Shown here one piece after another: positions 33,201-44,110 of a stretch of 64,000 nt of DNA. Within the stretch, counting starts at the first letter, position 1, and every line of letters starts with the position of its first letter. Both the position numbers and the translations under genes were made by a program. The stretch comes from Ceratodon purpureus (lineage: Eukaryota > Streptophyta > Bryopsida > Pseudoditrichales > Ditrichaceae), in assembly GCA_014871385.1 (NCBI GenBank), contig CM026422.1:19772596-19836595 (forward strand), given 5' to 3'. Below the pieces are notes generated by a model that worked only from the letters and a program-made list of their open reading frames with translations, searched no databases and was not told the DNA's origin.

Positions 33201-36200
33201 AAGAGCAGTGACGTATTTCACCAAACAGCAGAAACAAAGACTTCAATGGATCACGCACATACCCTATTTTAAATACAACGCAAGAAAGTGAAAATCTGTA
33301 ACCAGAAAGCACGGATGCAGTAGAATTTTGGCAGGACTTCTTGAAATTCATGGCAGTAACGATGAGACCCTGTCTAAATCATGAAACTCCTTGAAGCAGC
33401 GTTTGGTATGTGACGAGCACAGTAGGGTATTTGGTCAGAATTCACCACTTGAAGAGCTCGTAGAATTATATCCCTGTCAACGGCAACTGATGGTGAAAAG
33501 AGGATATTTCCTACCGTCTATGTGTGGTGATATGTGCTGTTTCGACCTGGTCCTGATCCGCTCGCGCTTCAGGCATCTTGCTTTGTCCAGTAGCTTCTTG
33601 TGTTTTCACGAGTTGCGAGTATGCTCCAGCTTCTCCTCTCGCCAGTAAATCAGCATGTGTACCTATCTCCACCACCACACCTTGCTGGAGCACAGCAATC
33701 ATGTCAGCATTTTTTATTGTGGAGAGTCTGTGTGCTACAACAACTGTAGTCCGGTCGACCATGAGCCGGTCTAGTGCTTCTTGAACAATGCTCTCCGATC
33801 CAGAATCGAGAGCACTAGTTGCTTCATCAAGTAGTAAAATTCTGGGATTTTTAAGCATGGCACGCGCAATAGCAACTCGTTGCTTTTGACCGCCTGAAAG
33901 TTGGACGCCTCTCTCTCCGACCTGCCCAAACAGGGAATATCATATATAAGACTGAAGCTGTAAAATCATAAAAGTACAACGGGTATCATTCACAACTGTT
34001 AAAACAACTGCTATCATCCACTGATCGTTCTTATGCACAATCGATTGATGTCTTAAAAAATAAACATAATTAATTGAACTAAGCAACATGTTTGGAACGT
34101 CCATCATCACCCATTCGCACACCTGAGTGTCATAACCGTTAGGAAGACTGTTGATGAAGGAATGAGCATTTGCTGCTTTTGCAGCGTTTTGGATTTCTTG
34201 CATGGTCGCACCGTCTTTGCCATACAAGATGTTCTCCAGAATGCTGGTGGCAAACAGAGCAGGCTCTTGGTTGACCAGACCGATCTGCTCACGGAGCCAC
34301 TGTAGCTCGAGATTCTTGATATTAAATCCGTCAAGCAGTACCTCACCTGGATAATACGTCCAAAATTCTTATTGACGTTAAGATTCAGAATCTTCCATAA
34401 GTGGATTGTATCGATGTAAGAAGATAAAGAACATATCAAGTGATACAACTTGCATCTGCTTCAAAGGTCACTCTAACTGCAATATAAACCTGTACCTGAA
34501 GAAGGATCGTAAAATCGTTCGATAAGGGCAATCACAGTACTCTTTCCTGACCCTGAGCCCCCAACCATGGCTGCAGTCTTTCCAGCCGGGATGGTGAGAC
34601 ATAAATTCTGGAAAATCTGAACCTCAGGTCTAGAAGGGTAGCTGAAGGCAACACTTTTAAATTGAATTTGGCCTCGCACTTGGCACAGGATTGACCCATC
34701 TCTGTTTCGACTCACAAGAGGCTTCTTCGCAATCATTGAGAGTATGTTATATCCTGCTGCTTTCCCTTTACCAAACGTTGTCAAATTAGGTGCTGCTTGA
34801 CCCAAGGCACTGCGAACACAAAACAAGTTGTGAGCTTCTGCTGCTAGCAACTCCGGGTATTGCAGATTATTTTGGCACGCAATTTGGACAAAAGATAGAC
34901 ACTAAAGGTCAATTACTTACATCCCACTGATGATGACATTCAAGATGGTCGTGAAAGCTTGGCCACCATTGGTTATGTTCTTGAACACAAGTATGTGCGC
35001 ATACCAAAGAAGTAAAGCCCATGCTCCAAAAAGGAGCCCATAAGTGCAACCAACGCCCAATCCCTTGGCTAAACCTCCTTTCTTCCCAAGTTTTAGGGTA
35101 GTTTCCAAGGCATCCGAGTACTTTTTAATGGCCTTGTTCTCCCCAACGAATGAGTACACCGTCCGAACTTGAGAGATGGCCTGTCAAAGATTTACATTGG
35201 ATACACAGATCAGGACAACACTATCAACTAGAAATTGAAGCTCATAAGTAAAGGCATCACGGCCGCTTAGCTGAGCGACATCTCGGAAGAACCGTATGGA
35301 CAGAGAGACCACAAGCACAGAGAGTTGCCCGATGGTAAATTCAGAATCGCCTACAAACATTGAACAAACCTCCTCAGAAATTTCTCCAGCTTTCGAGTAG
35401 GCTTTTTGGCTTCGACTGGTCAGTCCAATCATGACGACAGCGTAAGAGCCTCCAGCGAGGGCAATGAGAGGGACAACAGCAAGGGTGACGAGAGTGAGTT
35501 GCCACACTGAGGTAAAGCCCACTGCAAAACCTGAAATAAACCTGGCCATGTAATGGACGTAGTTTCCTGCCTGCGACCAGATGGCACGAGTCAGCTAATA
35601 TATAAATCACAGAGAACCATGTATTTAGAACAATTATTCGCTTTCATATTCCTTTTCCTTACTAAGCGCATGAATCTTGCAAACTGAATATAAAACAGAC
35701 TTTTTCAACTCATCATCACTTCGACCAAAGAATAGTAACTTTCATCGCACCTTTTCACTTATTGCATCCTGCACCAACAGTGTGTCACTGGAAATGCGAC
35801 TAACAATCTCCCCCGTGCTGGCATCGGTGTCGAAAAACCCCACATCTTGAGCAAGCATGGCCTTAAGGTATGCTACTCTCATTCGCGCAGATTGCCTTTC
35901 TCCAGTCTGCATCCAGCAAGCGACCTCTGCAATGGAATGAACACAGTCAAAAACAATCTTCCTAAGCTTACTAACTAGACTTGATGTATCCACAAGTTAT
36001 CTTAGTAAACGAGTGGAATGTCTGTGGTCCTGACTTGGTCAAGCAACAAATAGGCAGTAAAAATTGTGTCCGACCTTTATACGAAGTCCTTCGACAAATT
36101 TTGTTCTACAACTCGAGTGTATATGAATATCTTAGAACATGAAGTCTTTTTTCAAGATCGAATTATGGAGATGGTAAAACAGTAAGTAGCAAACTGCCGG

Positions 36201-36843
36201 GTATGGCCACCTTACCAAGCCATGCAGAGACGAAGACCACAATCGCCAAGTACAGAAAAAAGAGAGCGTTCTGAAATTCAATTACATCATAGTTAGAAAC
36301 AAGTACACCGCATTTCTCTCATTTGTGGGATGCAAAAATCATTCAATTATTCGTCGGACTAAGGTTTCAGAGTATGTTCAATAGGACGACTTAACACGTC
36401 ATGAATGAAGTCGAATTCCTTGAACCTTTAAAAACTTATGCAAATTATGTACAAACCTTGGAGACTTCTTTGCTCATAGTTTCGGTGTCGTTGGAGTATT
36501 TTCCGAAGGCGTCGATGAGTTTTCCGAAGAAGACAAAGAATACAGGGATGGCAACCCCGTGCATGCAAGCTCCCATGGTCCCAAGAAAAATAAGAAGGAC
36601 ATCGTAAGAATCTGCGAAGGAGTAGAGTTTGTAATACGCAACACTTGGAGGCTCTTCTTTCTTCTTCTTTGGCACCTCCATGGCTTTCAAAGATCTCTCT
36701 GATTTTATCTGCTCAAGCTCGATACATTGTGAATTTGGGGCTGCTGACGGCAAGCCCGTCAGATAATACCGGTCGTTGGTTTCCATTTGTTTCTCCCTGG
36801 GAAAGCTTTCCTGATTTACACCATCGTCTTCCCTCCTAAACAT
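30285..36843 (-). CDS. Full-size ABC transporter, subfamily B (P-glycoprotein/MDR-like)
   Basis: Thirteen exons on the minus strand: 36843-36457, 36270-36216, 35926-35751, 35570-35370, 35180-34921, 34809-34496, 34346-34123, 33921-33515, 33111-32642, 32375-32134, 31794-31197, 31053-30585 and 30453-30285. They give 1323 residues arranged TMD1-NBD1-TMD2-NBD2. NBD1 has Walker [10 protein letters not shown] (about 442), LVNQEPALF, signature LSGGQ (about 547), Walker [14 protein letters not shown] and AHRLST. NBD2 has GQSGSGKSS (about 1105), [13 protein letters not shown] (about 1211), [13 protein letters not shown] and IAHRLST. Both catalytic sites are complete. A linker with repeated basic/Ser stretches ([14 protein letters not shown]) joins the halves, as in plant ABCB proteins. 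It is expected in the plasma membrane, exporting amphipathic organic compounds; some plant ABCBs carry auxin, but the substrate is unknown here. An alternative start is the ATG at 36786. Confidence 0.93.
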
Positions 36844-38227
36844 TCTGAAAGTAAGGCGGCAAAGGTAGTTTCCTCTGCCGGCCTCCTCGAGATTAAGCCT
36901 GTAGAAGTAGCACTGGTAGCTCCTCACTTTTGCTCCTCAGTTATAAAGACGCAATTTAACCAGAAATTGACCCCTGCAGGCCTTGCATTGTCCTGGGATC
37001 TTCTCACAGCTGTGTGCAGTTTGACATTTTCACTTTATCAGTACACGTAGTATCAAGATGGATGCTGCAACAGCCCTATCGTGCTAAAGACCATTTATAT
37101 TCTTCTTGACTGACTGTCATGGCCCTAAGAAAGATAAACCATTAAACTCCGGTCTCCGCAGAAGACTTCGAATCATAACATCGGGAAGAAGGCAAATTGA
37201 CGGCTATGCTGTAGAAATAGATGCCTACATGCATAATGCGGGCGCTGTAAATAGGAATGAGTTGCAAATGCTCGTAGTACGGCCTCAACCGCTGCTCTAG
37301 GTCATGGGTACAGAATTAACTAGGGCATGCTCGAAGCGTACTTCAATTCAAACCTTAAGAAGGAATTCAGAGAAACAGAACGAATACTTCCTTAGAATGC
37401 TGCTACAACTATAGTGAATAGTCTGACAATATGGAGGATGCAACGGTGTAACCTCAAAAGAGCCAAACGCATCAGCACTGACTCTAAGCTTGCTTTAACC
37501 ACAACGCACCACGCACTTATAATGACTTCATATCCAATTCCTAAACGGCTGCAATGCAACACTCCACTAAGCTCAAAGTAACAAGTGCATGTGGTACGTT
37601 TCAAGTAACAACAGTAAAAAGACGGATAAAAAAACGAGCCCTGCACCTCTCAAACCAATGCAGCGGGTATCATATCCTCCAAGACATTAAAACAGCAAAC
37701 AAAAAAACAGCAGTCAAACTACAGCAAGAAAACGACCAGTTCCGCACACCAGAAACCGAAACAGAGCCTACCACAGCAAAGCACAGCAAACACGCTCAAG
37801 AGAGCCGCCAATGTGCATTCACTAGCTCACGCCACGACTAAAACACAACTCACAAGACAACCACACAGCCAAATAGCTGCAGCATTTACAACTCTCCACG
37901 TCCAAACTCCGATTGCAAAACACAGTCACATTAAAAAAAACAAACCAGACCCCGACGCGCAAAATGCGAGCCGCCAGTATGCATTCGCAAGCTCATGCCA
38001 TAATCATGACACAACTACACAGCGAAACAGCCCCGGCATTGTTAACTGCACACTAAACTGTCAACTACACAGCATAAAAGAAACGAACCACAGAAACACC
38101 TCGCCGTCAACAAACGCACTCGCCTCTCCTCCCGTCTCCAGCTCCCCCGCATTCGCAACAAAAACTGACGCAACAAACAGCAGTAAGCAGCTAGAGACGG
38201 CATGAACCTCAAGATAACATTGCAGCC

Positions 38228-38398
38228 ATGTCCGAGCAGCTCGAGCAGCTCCAGGCGCGCCTCCAGCTCCAGCAAGCTCCAGCTGCGCCTCCGCATGCAG
38301 GGTGACGTTCTCAGGGAGCGGCGTGAAAACCTAGCAGCGTGGCCGGTTCCTGGCAAGGAGGTGGGGAAGAAGGGGGAGTTAAGGGGTGAGGTGAGGTG
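38228..38398 (+). CDS. Short Gln/Leu-rich open frame, doubtful
   Basis: An ATG in a fair context opens 56 codons beginning MSEQLEQLQARLQLQQAPAA, a potential coiled coil, in a GC-rich patch. It could be a small peptide or the first exon of a gene (a donor-like GCAG|GTGACG follows the coiled-coil part), but no continuing exon was found. It may be compositional. Confidence 0.2.
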
Positions 38399-38475
38399 AG
38401 GCCGGCGATGGCGATCGATGCAGGTGAGCTGCGAGCTGGAGCTCAGCGCAGCGACTCATCAACTGCAGTGGAGCT

Positions 38476-38481
38476 CACGTG
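38476..38481. promoter_or_regulatory. G-box (CACGTG)
   Basis: CACGTG lies in the longer palindrome CTCACGTGAG within a GC-rich patch. bHLH and bZIP factors bind this core. It is about 1.6 kb upstream of the ABCB start, so its target is uncertain. Confidence 0.4.
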
Positions 38482-39466
38482 AGGCTAAGCTGGAAGATGA
38501 CAGTGAACAGTTCTCAGTCCCAGACACCCCGCCACCCGGGCACCACAATGATATCACACCAATATCACACCAGTAACACCCAGATATAAACCCAATCAGG
38601 GTAACATAAACACCCTCGGGCATTGAACTGAAGCGGGTAATATGTGGTTATTGTGAGAGTATTGGGGTAGTATCGTAGTGGTATCAATAGGAGTAGGGGG
38701 CGGTGCAGGTGGAGGGCAATTAAGGAGGGCGAGGGCGGTTGGTTCCACTCGGGGAGGCTTCAGTCAGGGAGTCTGGCTTTAAAGGCTTCAATGCCAGCGG
38801 CCCACTTAAGTCTTTTGCTCCAACTAATGGGCCAACTCCTCATTCAATTCTGGGGAGCATATTTGTCAACCATGGGGCTCAGTGAAAAATCTCCGTTCAA
38901 ATTATTTTTCTGTTGGGGAGTAATTGCTGTCGAGAATGGGGCTCATTTGTATATTTAATATGGACTCATCCCCTGCTATGACTTGTTCGTATGAGTTATG
39001 TTAGGGATGACGTAAAAAAATCACGATTTTACGCGGTCGAGAGTTTGAGTTAGTGTGAACATGTGAAATGGTATTGTTGTATGAATCTTTTGTGTTTGGT
39101 GTGAAGCTCATCTGGAAGTGGGTATGAGAGAAATAGGGGATGATGTTGAAAGGTGCAAGAACAGGGACACCTGAGGCAGTGAGGCGAGCGTCGTCACTTG
39201 CATGCGATACAGGTGGAGTTGGAAATAATATATAATGTTTTTATGTGGTGGCTAAGTTATGGGAAATATATGTGCAGGACCTTTCATTTGGCTGTTGGAG
39301 TTGCCTGACAAAGTCATTGTCGGGGTTGCTGTAAACCTGCTCTGTCACGGCTTGGGCAACGAAAATTGTATGATAGTGCATGGTTGTGCAGAGCCACATC
39401 AATCAAGCAGCTGGAGCAGGACTTACACCAGCAAATCATTTTTTGGATGATAGCTACGCGGCGCTA

Positions 39467-39840
39467 AGGTAGTGCGCCCAAAAACCGTCCCGGCCCAAAA
39501 ACCGTCCCATAGGCTTGACATAGGCTGTTCCTGAAACTGTGCAAAATCATTCTAATTCCGTCTATGGCTGCAGAAATTGAGTGCTTGTGATTGGTGCAGA
39601 AACGTCCTATTCACAGAATCCAAGTGGTCATATTAACCATGACTCTAGGGACGGTTAGTGGAGCACCTAGGGCTGAACATTCAAAAATTCATAGGAAATT
39701 GTAGACTTACTCAAAAAATGATTTTTTTTTTGGGATGGCTTTGCACTAGCTTTGCACTTCATCCAAAAATTATAAAAAAATTCCACCACTATTCCAAATG
39801 AGCAAACCTGAAATTCGGACGGTTTCTGGGCGCATTACCT
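39467..39840. mobile_element. MITE-like element 3 (TA-flanked, AGGTAGTGCGCCC ends)
   Basis: The left end, AGGTAGTGCGCCCAAAAACC, and the right end read inverted, AGGTAATGCGCCCAGAAACC, match over about 25 bp and continue into GTCC. TA flanks both sides (39465-39466 and 39841-39842). The 374-bp body is non-coding. The end motif AAAACCGTCCC is duplicated at the left end (39479-39509). It shares AGGTRG ends and TA flanks with elements at 18.0 and 26.2 kb, but its body differs. Confidence 0.8.
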
Positions 39841-39842
39841 TA

Positions 39843-42184
39843 CTTGGAAGGCTCTTGGATGTGAGTGGATCCGGAGCTACTTGCTTTTACATATGGTGTC
39901 AAGGCCGACATGAGTTGCGGCCAGGTTGGAGCAAATCTAGTCGAAGGACCAGATTAAACTATGTTCCTACTTAGATAGGGCTACCTATTTTGGCTGGAAT
40001 TAGTGGATTTACAGATTAGAAAACAAGATGCAATCATGAAAATGACTAGCATGTATTGGCATTTGAAAATGGAATTCAATACAAGTGGTTTCATGATTTT
40101 TGGAACTCATATGAATAAGTTATTAATTGTTAATGTTTGGAATAGGAGTAATAAAAATGTGGATATTAGGGACATCCAAAGTGGACAAAATAATTTCATA
40201 CATTCAACAAACAACAATCAAGATTGAAGGTTGTAGCAAAGGTAAATTCAGATAGTATCACAACCATCTTAGGCTACGGTAAGGAACCATTTTAGGAATC
40301 CTACCACATTGGATATGGTTACCATAACCTATAATTTAAATTGCTCAAGACATAGGTAATGAAGGCAAATGATGGATTGGTAAAGAAGATAGATATATTA
40401 TTTTTAAAAAATGAACTAAGAAGTCTTTATTAAAAATAATGTAAAGACTATCTTAGTAAGAAAGTTGACTATTATTACAACCAATAGCTTTTTGCGGAAA
40501 AAATCATTTTTAAATTCATTTTGACTACTAATAAAATAGTAGTCAGTTAACCAAACTAGTTTATAAAATAACTTCACATTGATTCTTAGTTTTTTAAAAG
40601 ATGCTATGTACATGTAACATGTTAGTAATGCTTTAGGTGGAAATCTTGCATTCATCATTAGAATTTTTTATAAAGTCATTTGATAACTTAGATACCATGA
40701 ATTTTGATTAATCATTATCATATTTTTTTCACTCTAAATAACTAATAAATAAGAAAGGGTTTGATGGTTTCTTCATACTTGATGTGTAAAAGCTTCTCAA
40801 GACTATTTTTCTCATAAGAGCTTTAGCTTATATCTCATCTTTTCATGCTTTACATTCAACAATCACAATCATTTAAAGGATAAGTAAACAAATATTGAAA
40901 ACATCAATACCATTATTATATCCATTTTATCACATGAATTTTGGCTTAAAATAATCAACCACTATTACAATATATGAATCCAATATAACTATATGTTCTC
41001 TTCGACATAAAAATAATTTGAAGTATTATCTACCACCTTTTATTTGTAGGGACCAATACCACTATCATAATTTGTCACACCTTGTAGAATTAATTATTAA
41101 GCCATGTAAAAAACCAAGATTATAGCTATAATGGAGGTTATGATGTAGGAAGGTTCAAGTTAGTTGTAGTGTTATGACACTAAGGTCAATATGTAGGGTA
41201 TAAGGAGTCGCAATTTAATTATAGTAGAAAAGAAGATGAATTCTTTAGTTATATTAGTTTCTCCTTATGCATTTATCGTGAGTCAATTAGTCCTTATTCG
41301 ATTGGTGATTGATTCCAAGTTACATGCAACTGGAAATTTCTACTTCACTTAATGGAAATATTGACTAAAATCTTAAGATCATGTTCACTGTCACAATAGC
41401 AATAGTCTTAAGAATTTGTAACCATAGTCTTAGTAATTGAAGCAACCATATGCAAATGGCCATAATCTTTTTGCATCATCATAGTAACCAAACACACAAG
41501 CAATAGTCTTAAGTGATCAATACTCTCAAAGTAATCAACTATGAATTAAGATCGACTCTCCTAAAACCACCACCTTCCCCATTTCTGACATGTAGACCTT
41601 TCTTTAGCCACCATAGTTGAGATCCAGAACCACCAATTTCACAATTCAAACTGACCAATCAAAACACTTGGGTATCATCATGAGTGGAAATTAGTACTCC
41701 ATGATGTGACAATGGAAAAACATATAGAACAGCTTTGGGTCACGAAGTACTTTTTCCTTTAGAAATTTGTATCTATTTTAGTTTTGGAAAGAAAATTCTG
41801 AAAAAAATTACATTCTGTTAGAAAACAACTTTCTTATATGGAAAAATATACCCCGAAAATAACCCTGCAAAAAAAACTCATAATCCTTAAGTTGGTGGTT
41901 TTAGGACAATCAACCTTATAAAAGTTGGCCCTTCTACCAATTACATGGTATCTATTTTGAGCTCTTAAAAGTCTTGATTCTGGTGTGAATTGGTTGAATT
42001 ACAAATGCGAGAGTTTTAAGTATTAAAAAAAGTTAATTATATTCTTGAAATTGATTATCGCTTGTCAATGTAATTAATTATTGCTATAATTTTTATAAAC
42101 TAAAATAATAATAACAAATTACAGTCCTTTAGACAGTAAACAAATCTTCTTTACTTCATCCAATTAAAACACTTAAAATGCAAT
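39843..42184. other. AT-rich gene-free DNA
   Basis: Low-GC sequence without exons, RNA genes or clear repeats that I could recognise. Confidence 0.5.
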
Positions 42185-42305
42185 TTTTTATTTTTTATTT
42201 TTTTTGGAGCAAATGAACAAAATTCATTGCAAGGAAGGAAAGGGAACAAACCAGCCCTCATTGGACGGAGGTATAGGGCTGAATCATGATGCGATTTCAC
42301 TTCAC
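42185..42305 (-). mobile_element. 5'-truncated non-LTR retroelement 3' end
   Basis: On the minus strand it ends TTGCAATGAATTTTGTTCATTTGCTCC plus an A tract, the 3' signature seen in two other copies. ATGCAAT flanks it (42178-42184 and 42306-42312), a 7-bp target-site duplication. It also shares the CCAATGAGGGCTGG-type block with the 54.6-kb copy (CCGATGAGGGTTTG). No coding part is left. Confidence 0.7.
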
Positions 42306-42312
42306 ATGCAAT

Positions 42313-43925
42313 AGTCTACTTATTTCACTCATAAGAATTATAACCAAAGTTCAATTATCTTAACATCAGTTTGCTCATCATGCTATCAGCACAATTATCT
42401 TAACATCAATTTGTTCATCATGCTATCAACAAGGTGCCAAGGAATCTTGCATTCAATAACTCTTTAGTCTATCATCAAGTTAAAGTCCTTATAGACATCA
42501 ACCAAGTCCTAAGATTCTAACTTAACTTTCTCACAATTAATTAAATGCCTATCAGGCTATCACTAGACTTTTTTTAATCTCAAATACTCAAATAATGAAG
42601 GCAATGATAGGTATCTTACATCCTTGAGCCAACCACTCCTTAACTCAAACAATAGCCTTCTCCTTCTTCTCATGCCATAGTCCTTCACAATATCTATGAT
42701 TCATTCATTCCATCATCCCATCATACTATCGCCTTAATACTGTTACTCATAAGACTATAATAATGACAACAAACTCTGAATTCCTGAGCGCACTCTACAA
42801 ATTAATTGTGATTTAGAATTATATATTTATAAACTCAAAATATGTATACATGTGTAAATAGATTCAAAATGCTATGATGATTCTAGCTAAAGAAAGAAGG
42901 AAATAACCTCTCTTAAATAGTCTTCCTAATTATGTCTTTTAGGTGGAAGTGCTAATAACTCTGCAACACCAGTAACAGTGTGTTTTAGACCTCTCATTAA
43001 CAACTCATGATTATACCATTTTCAAACTATGTCAATAGTTCTTCATTGATCTATATAATAATTGAGTATACATCTTTTTAGTAACCTGCCAATATTGGTT
43101 CTTACCAACACCTACTCCCATTATTGAAACTTTGTTTTTTAAACCTTTGAAAATGCACATAGAGTTCAATACAACTTCAAAAAAATTATTTTTTATTTTT
43201 TTATATTCTTTAAGTTTGCCCGACCTGATGAATTTTTCTCACACCTCATGTGCCATTTCACAAGTAGAAGGGCTATCCTTTGGTCGCTTTCTGTGCTCCT
43301 ACCTTTCAAGTTTGCTATGCACTCCGGGTTTGATTACTGGTCCACCTGAGAAAACATAGAATTAATCGAATTCTTTCCCATTAACTTTAATTACTTTTAA
43401 AATTTAAAATCCTTCAAAATATAAAGAAACTGTAGATTCATAGCGGGCGGAAAGAAGCTTCTAGCATGGTTGAACAAGATTCAACAAAAGCACAGTACGT
43501 ACCATACAAATTTCTTGATGAAATCAAAGTGAGTGATGGAGCCTGGCAACTGATGAATTAGTCTGAAGTGTTTGTTTGGCAATTCCAGTGTTTGGCAGAG
43601 GGACAATGGAGGCAGAAGTGGGTCCCCAGCGTTGACTGCACAAATCTTATTTGTATGTCTTCAGAGCATACCAACTCCCCTTTCTCGCTCTCTGCCAAGC
43701 CTGTCAGCATTTACATTGGTAGGTGTTCACGTTGAAGACTTTCTCAACTAACCACATTTCTGAGTTCCCATGCACACGTCTTCGTGCAAGCAAACTTCAC
43801 GGGAAGTAGATGAATTCCGGTCTCTTCATTTGAGAAGTTGGCGTGAATGAAGCATGTGTTTGTCAAGTTTTTTGCATTAAGGTTACTTTCTTCTATGGCC
43901 AAAGGTTCAGAGTCCAAAGTATTAA
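42313..43925. other. AT-rich gene-free DNA
   Basis: No exon, RNA gene or repeat recognised. The open frames at 43132-43359 and 43744-43956 have no family motif; the latter runs into the edge of module copy C. Confidence 0.45.
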
Positions 43926-44110
43926 TCCGGAAGTTTGTGCGCCCATCCGCGCTCAACGCCGAGGTTACCTGGGAGTTACTAATTTATGGGGTAAAAAGAA
44001 CTTGATTACTCATGGATTTGAAAAGAGCTTCAAGAGAGGTGGAGAACCTCACATGATGCATGCAGAGTGTGTCCCTGCTTTATATACCTGGACTCTTAAA
44101 TTAATTTAAG
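43926..44110 (-). repeat. Promoter-like dispersed module, copy C
   Basis: Read on the minus strand: GAGTCCAGGTATATAAAGCAGG, GACACACTCTGCATGCATCA, GTGAGGTTCTCCACCTCTCT, TGAAGCTCTTTTC, CCCAG|GTAACCTCGGCGTTGAGCGCGG. It is close to copy B in its 5' half and more diverged in its 3' half, and its TATA box is uninterrupted. The similarity stops near the TTCCGGATTAA end, matching the module boundary in copies A and B. Confidence 0.68.

Larger units (their letters stand above)
36844..39464. other. Upstream region of ABCB and gene-poor DNA
   Basis: Contains the ABCB promoter. A GC-richer patch (38090-38480) carries a perfect CACGTG and a short open frame, listed separately. No TATA box for ABCB could be chosen with confidence. 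The open frames at 37106-38205 are A- and C-rich and resemble no family. Confidence 0.4.
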
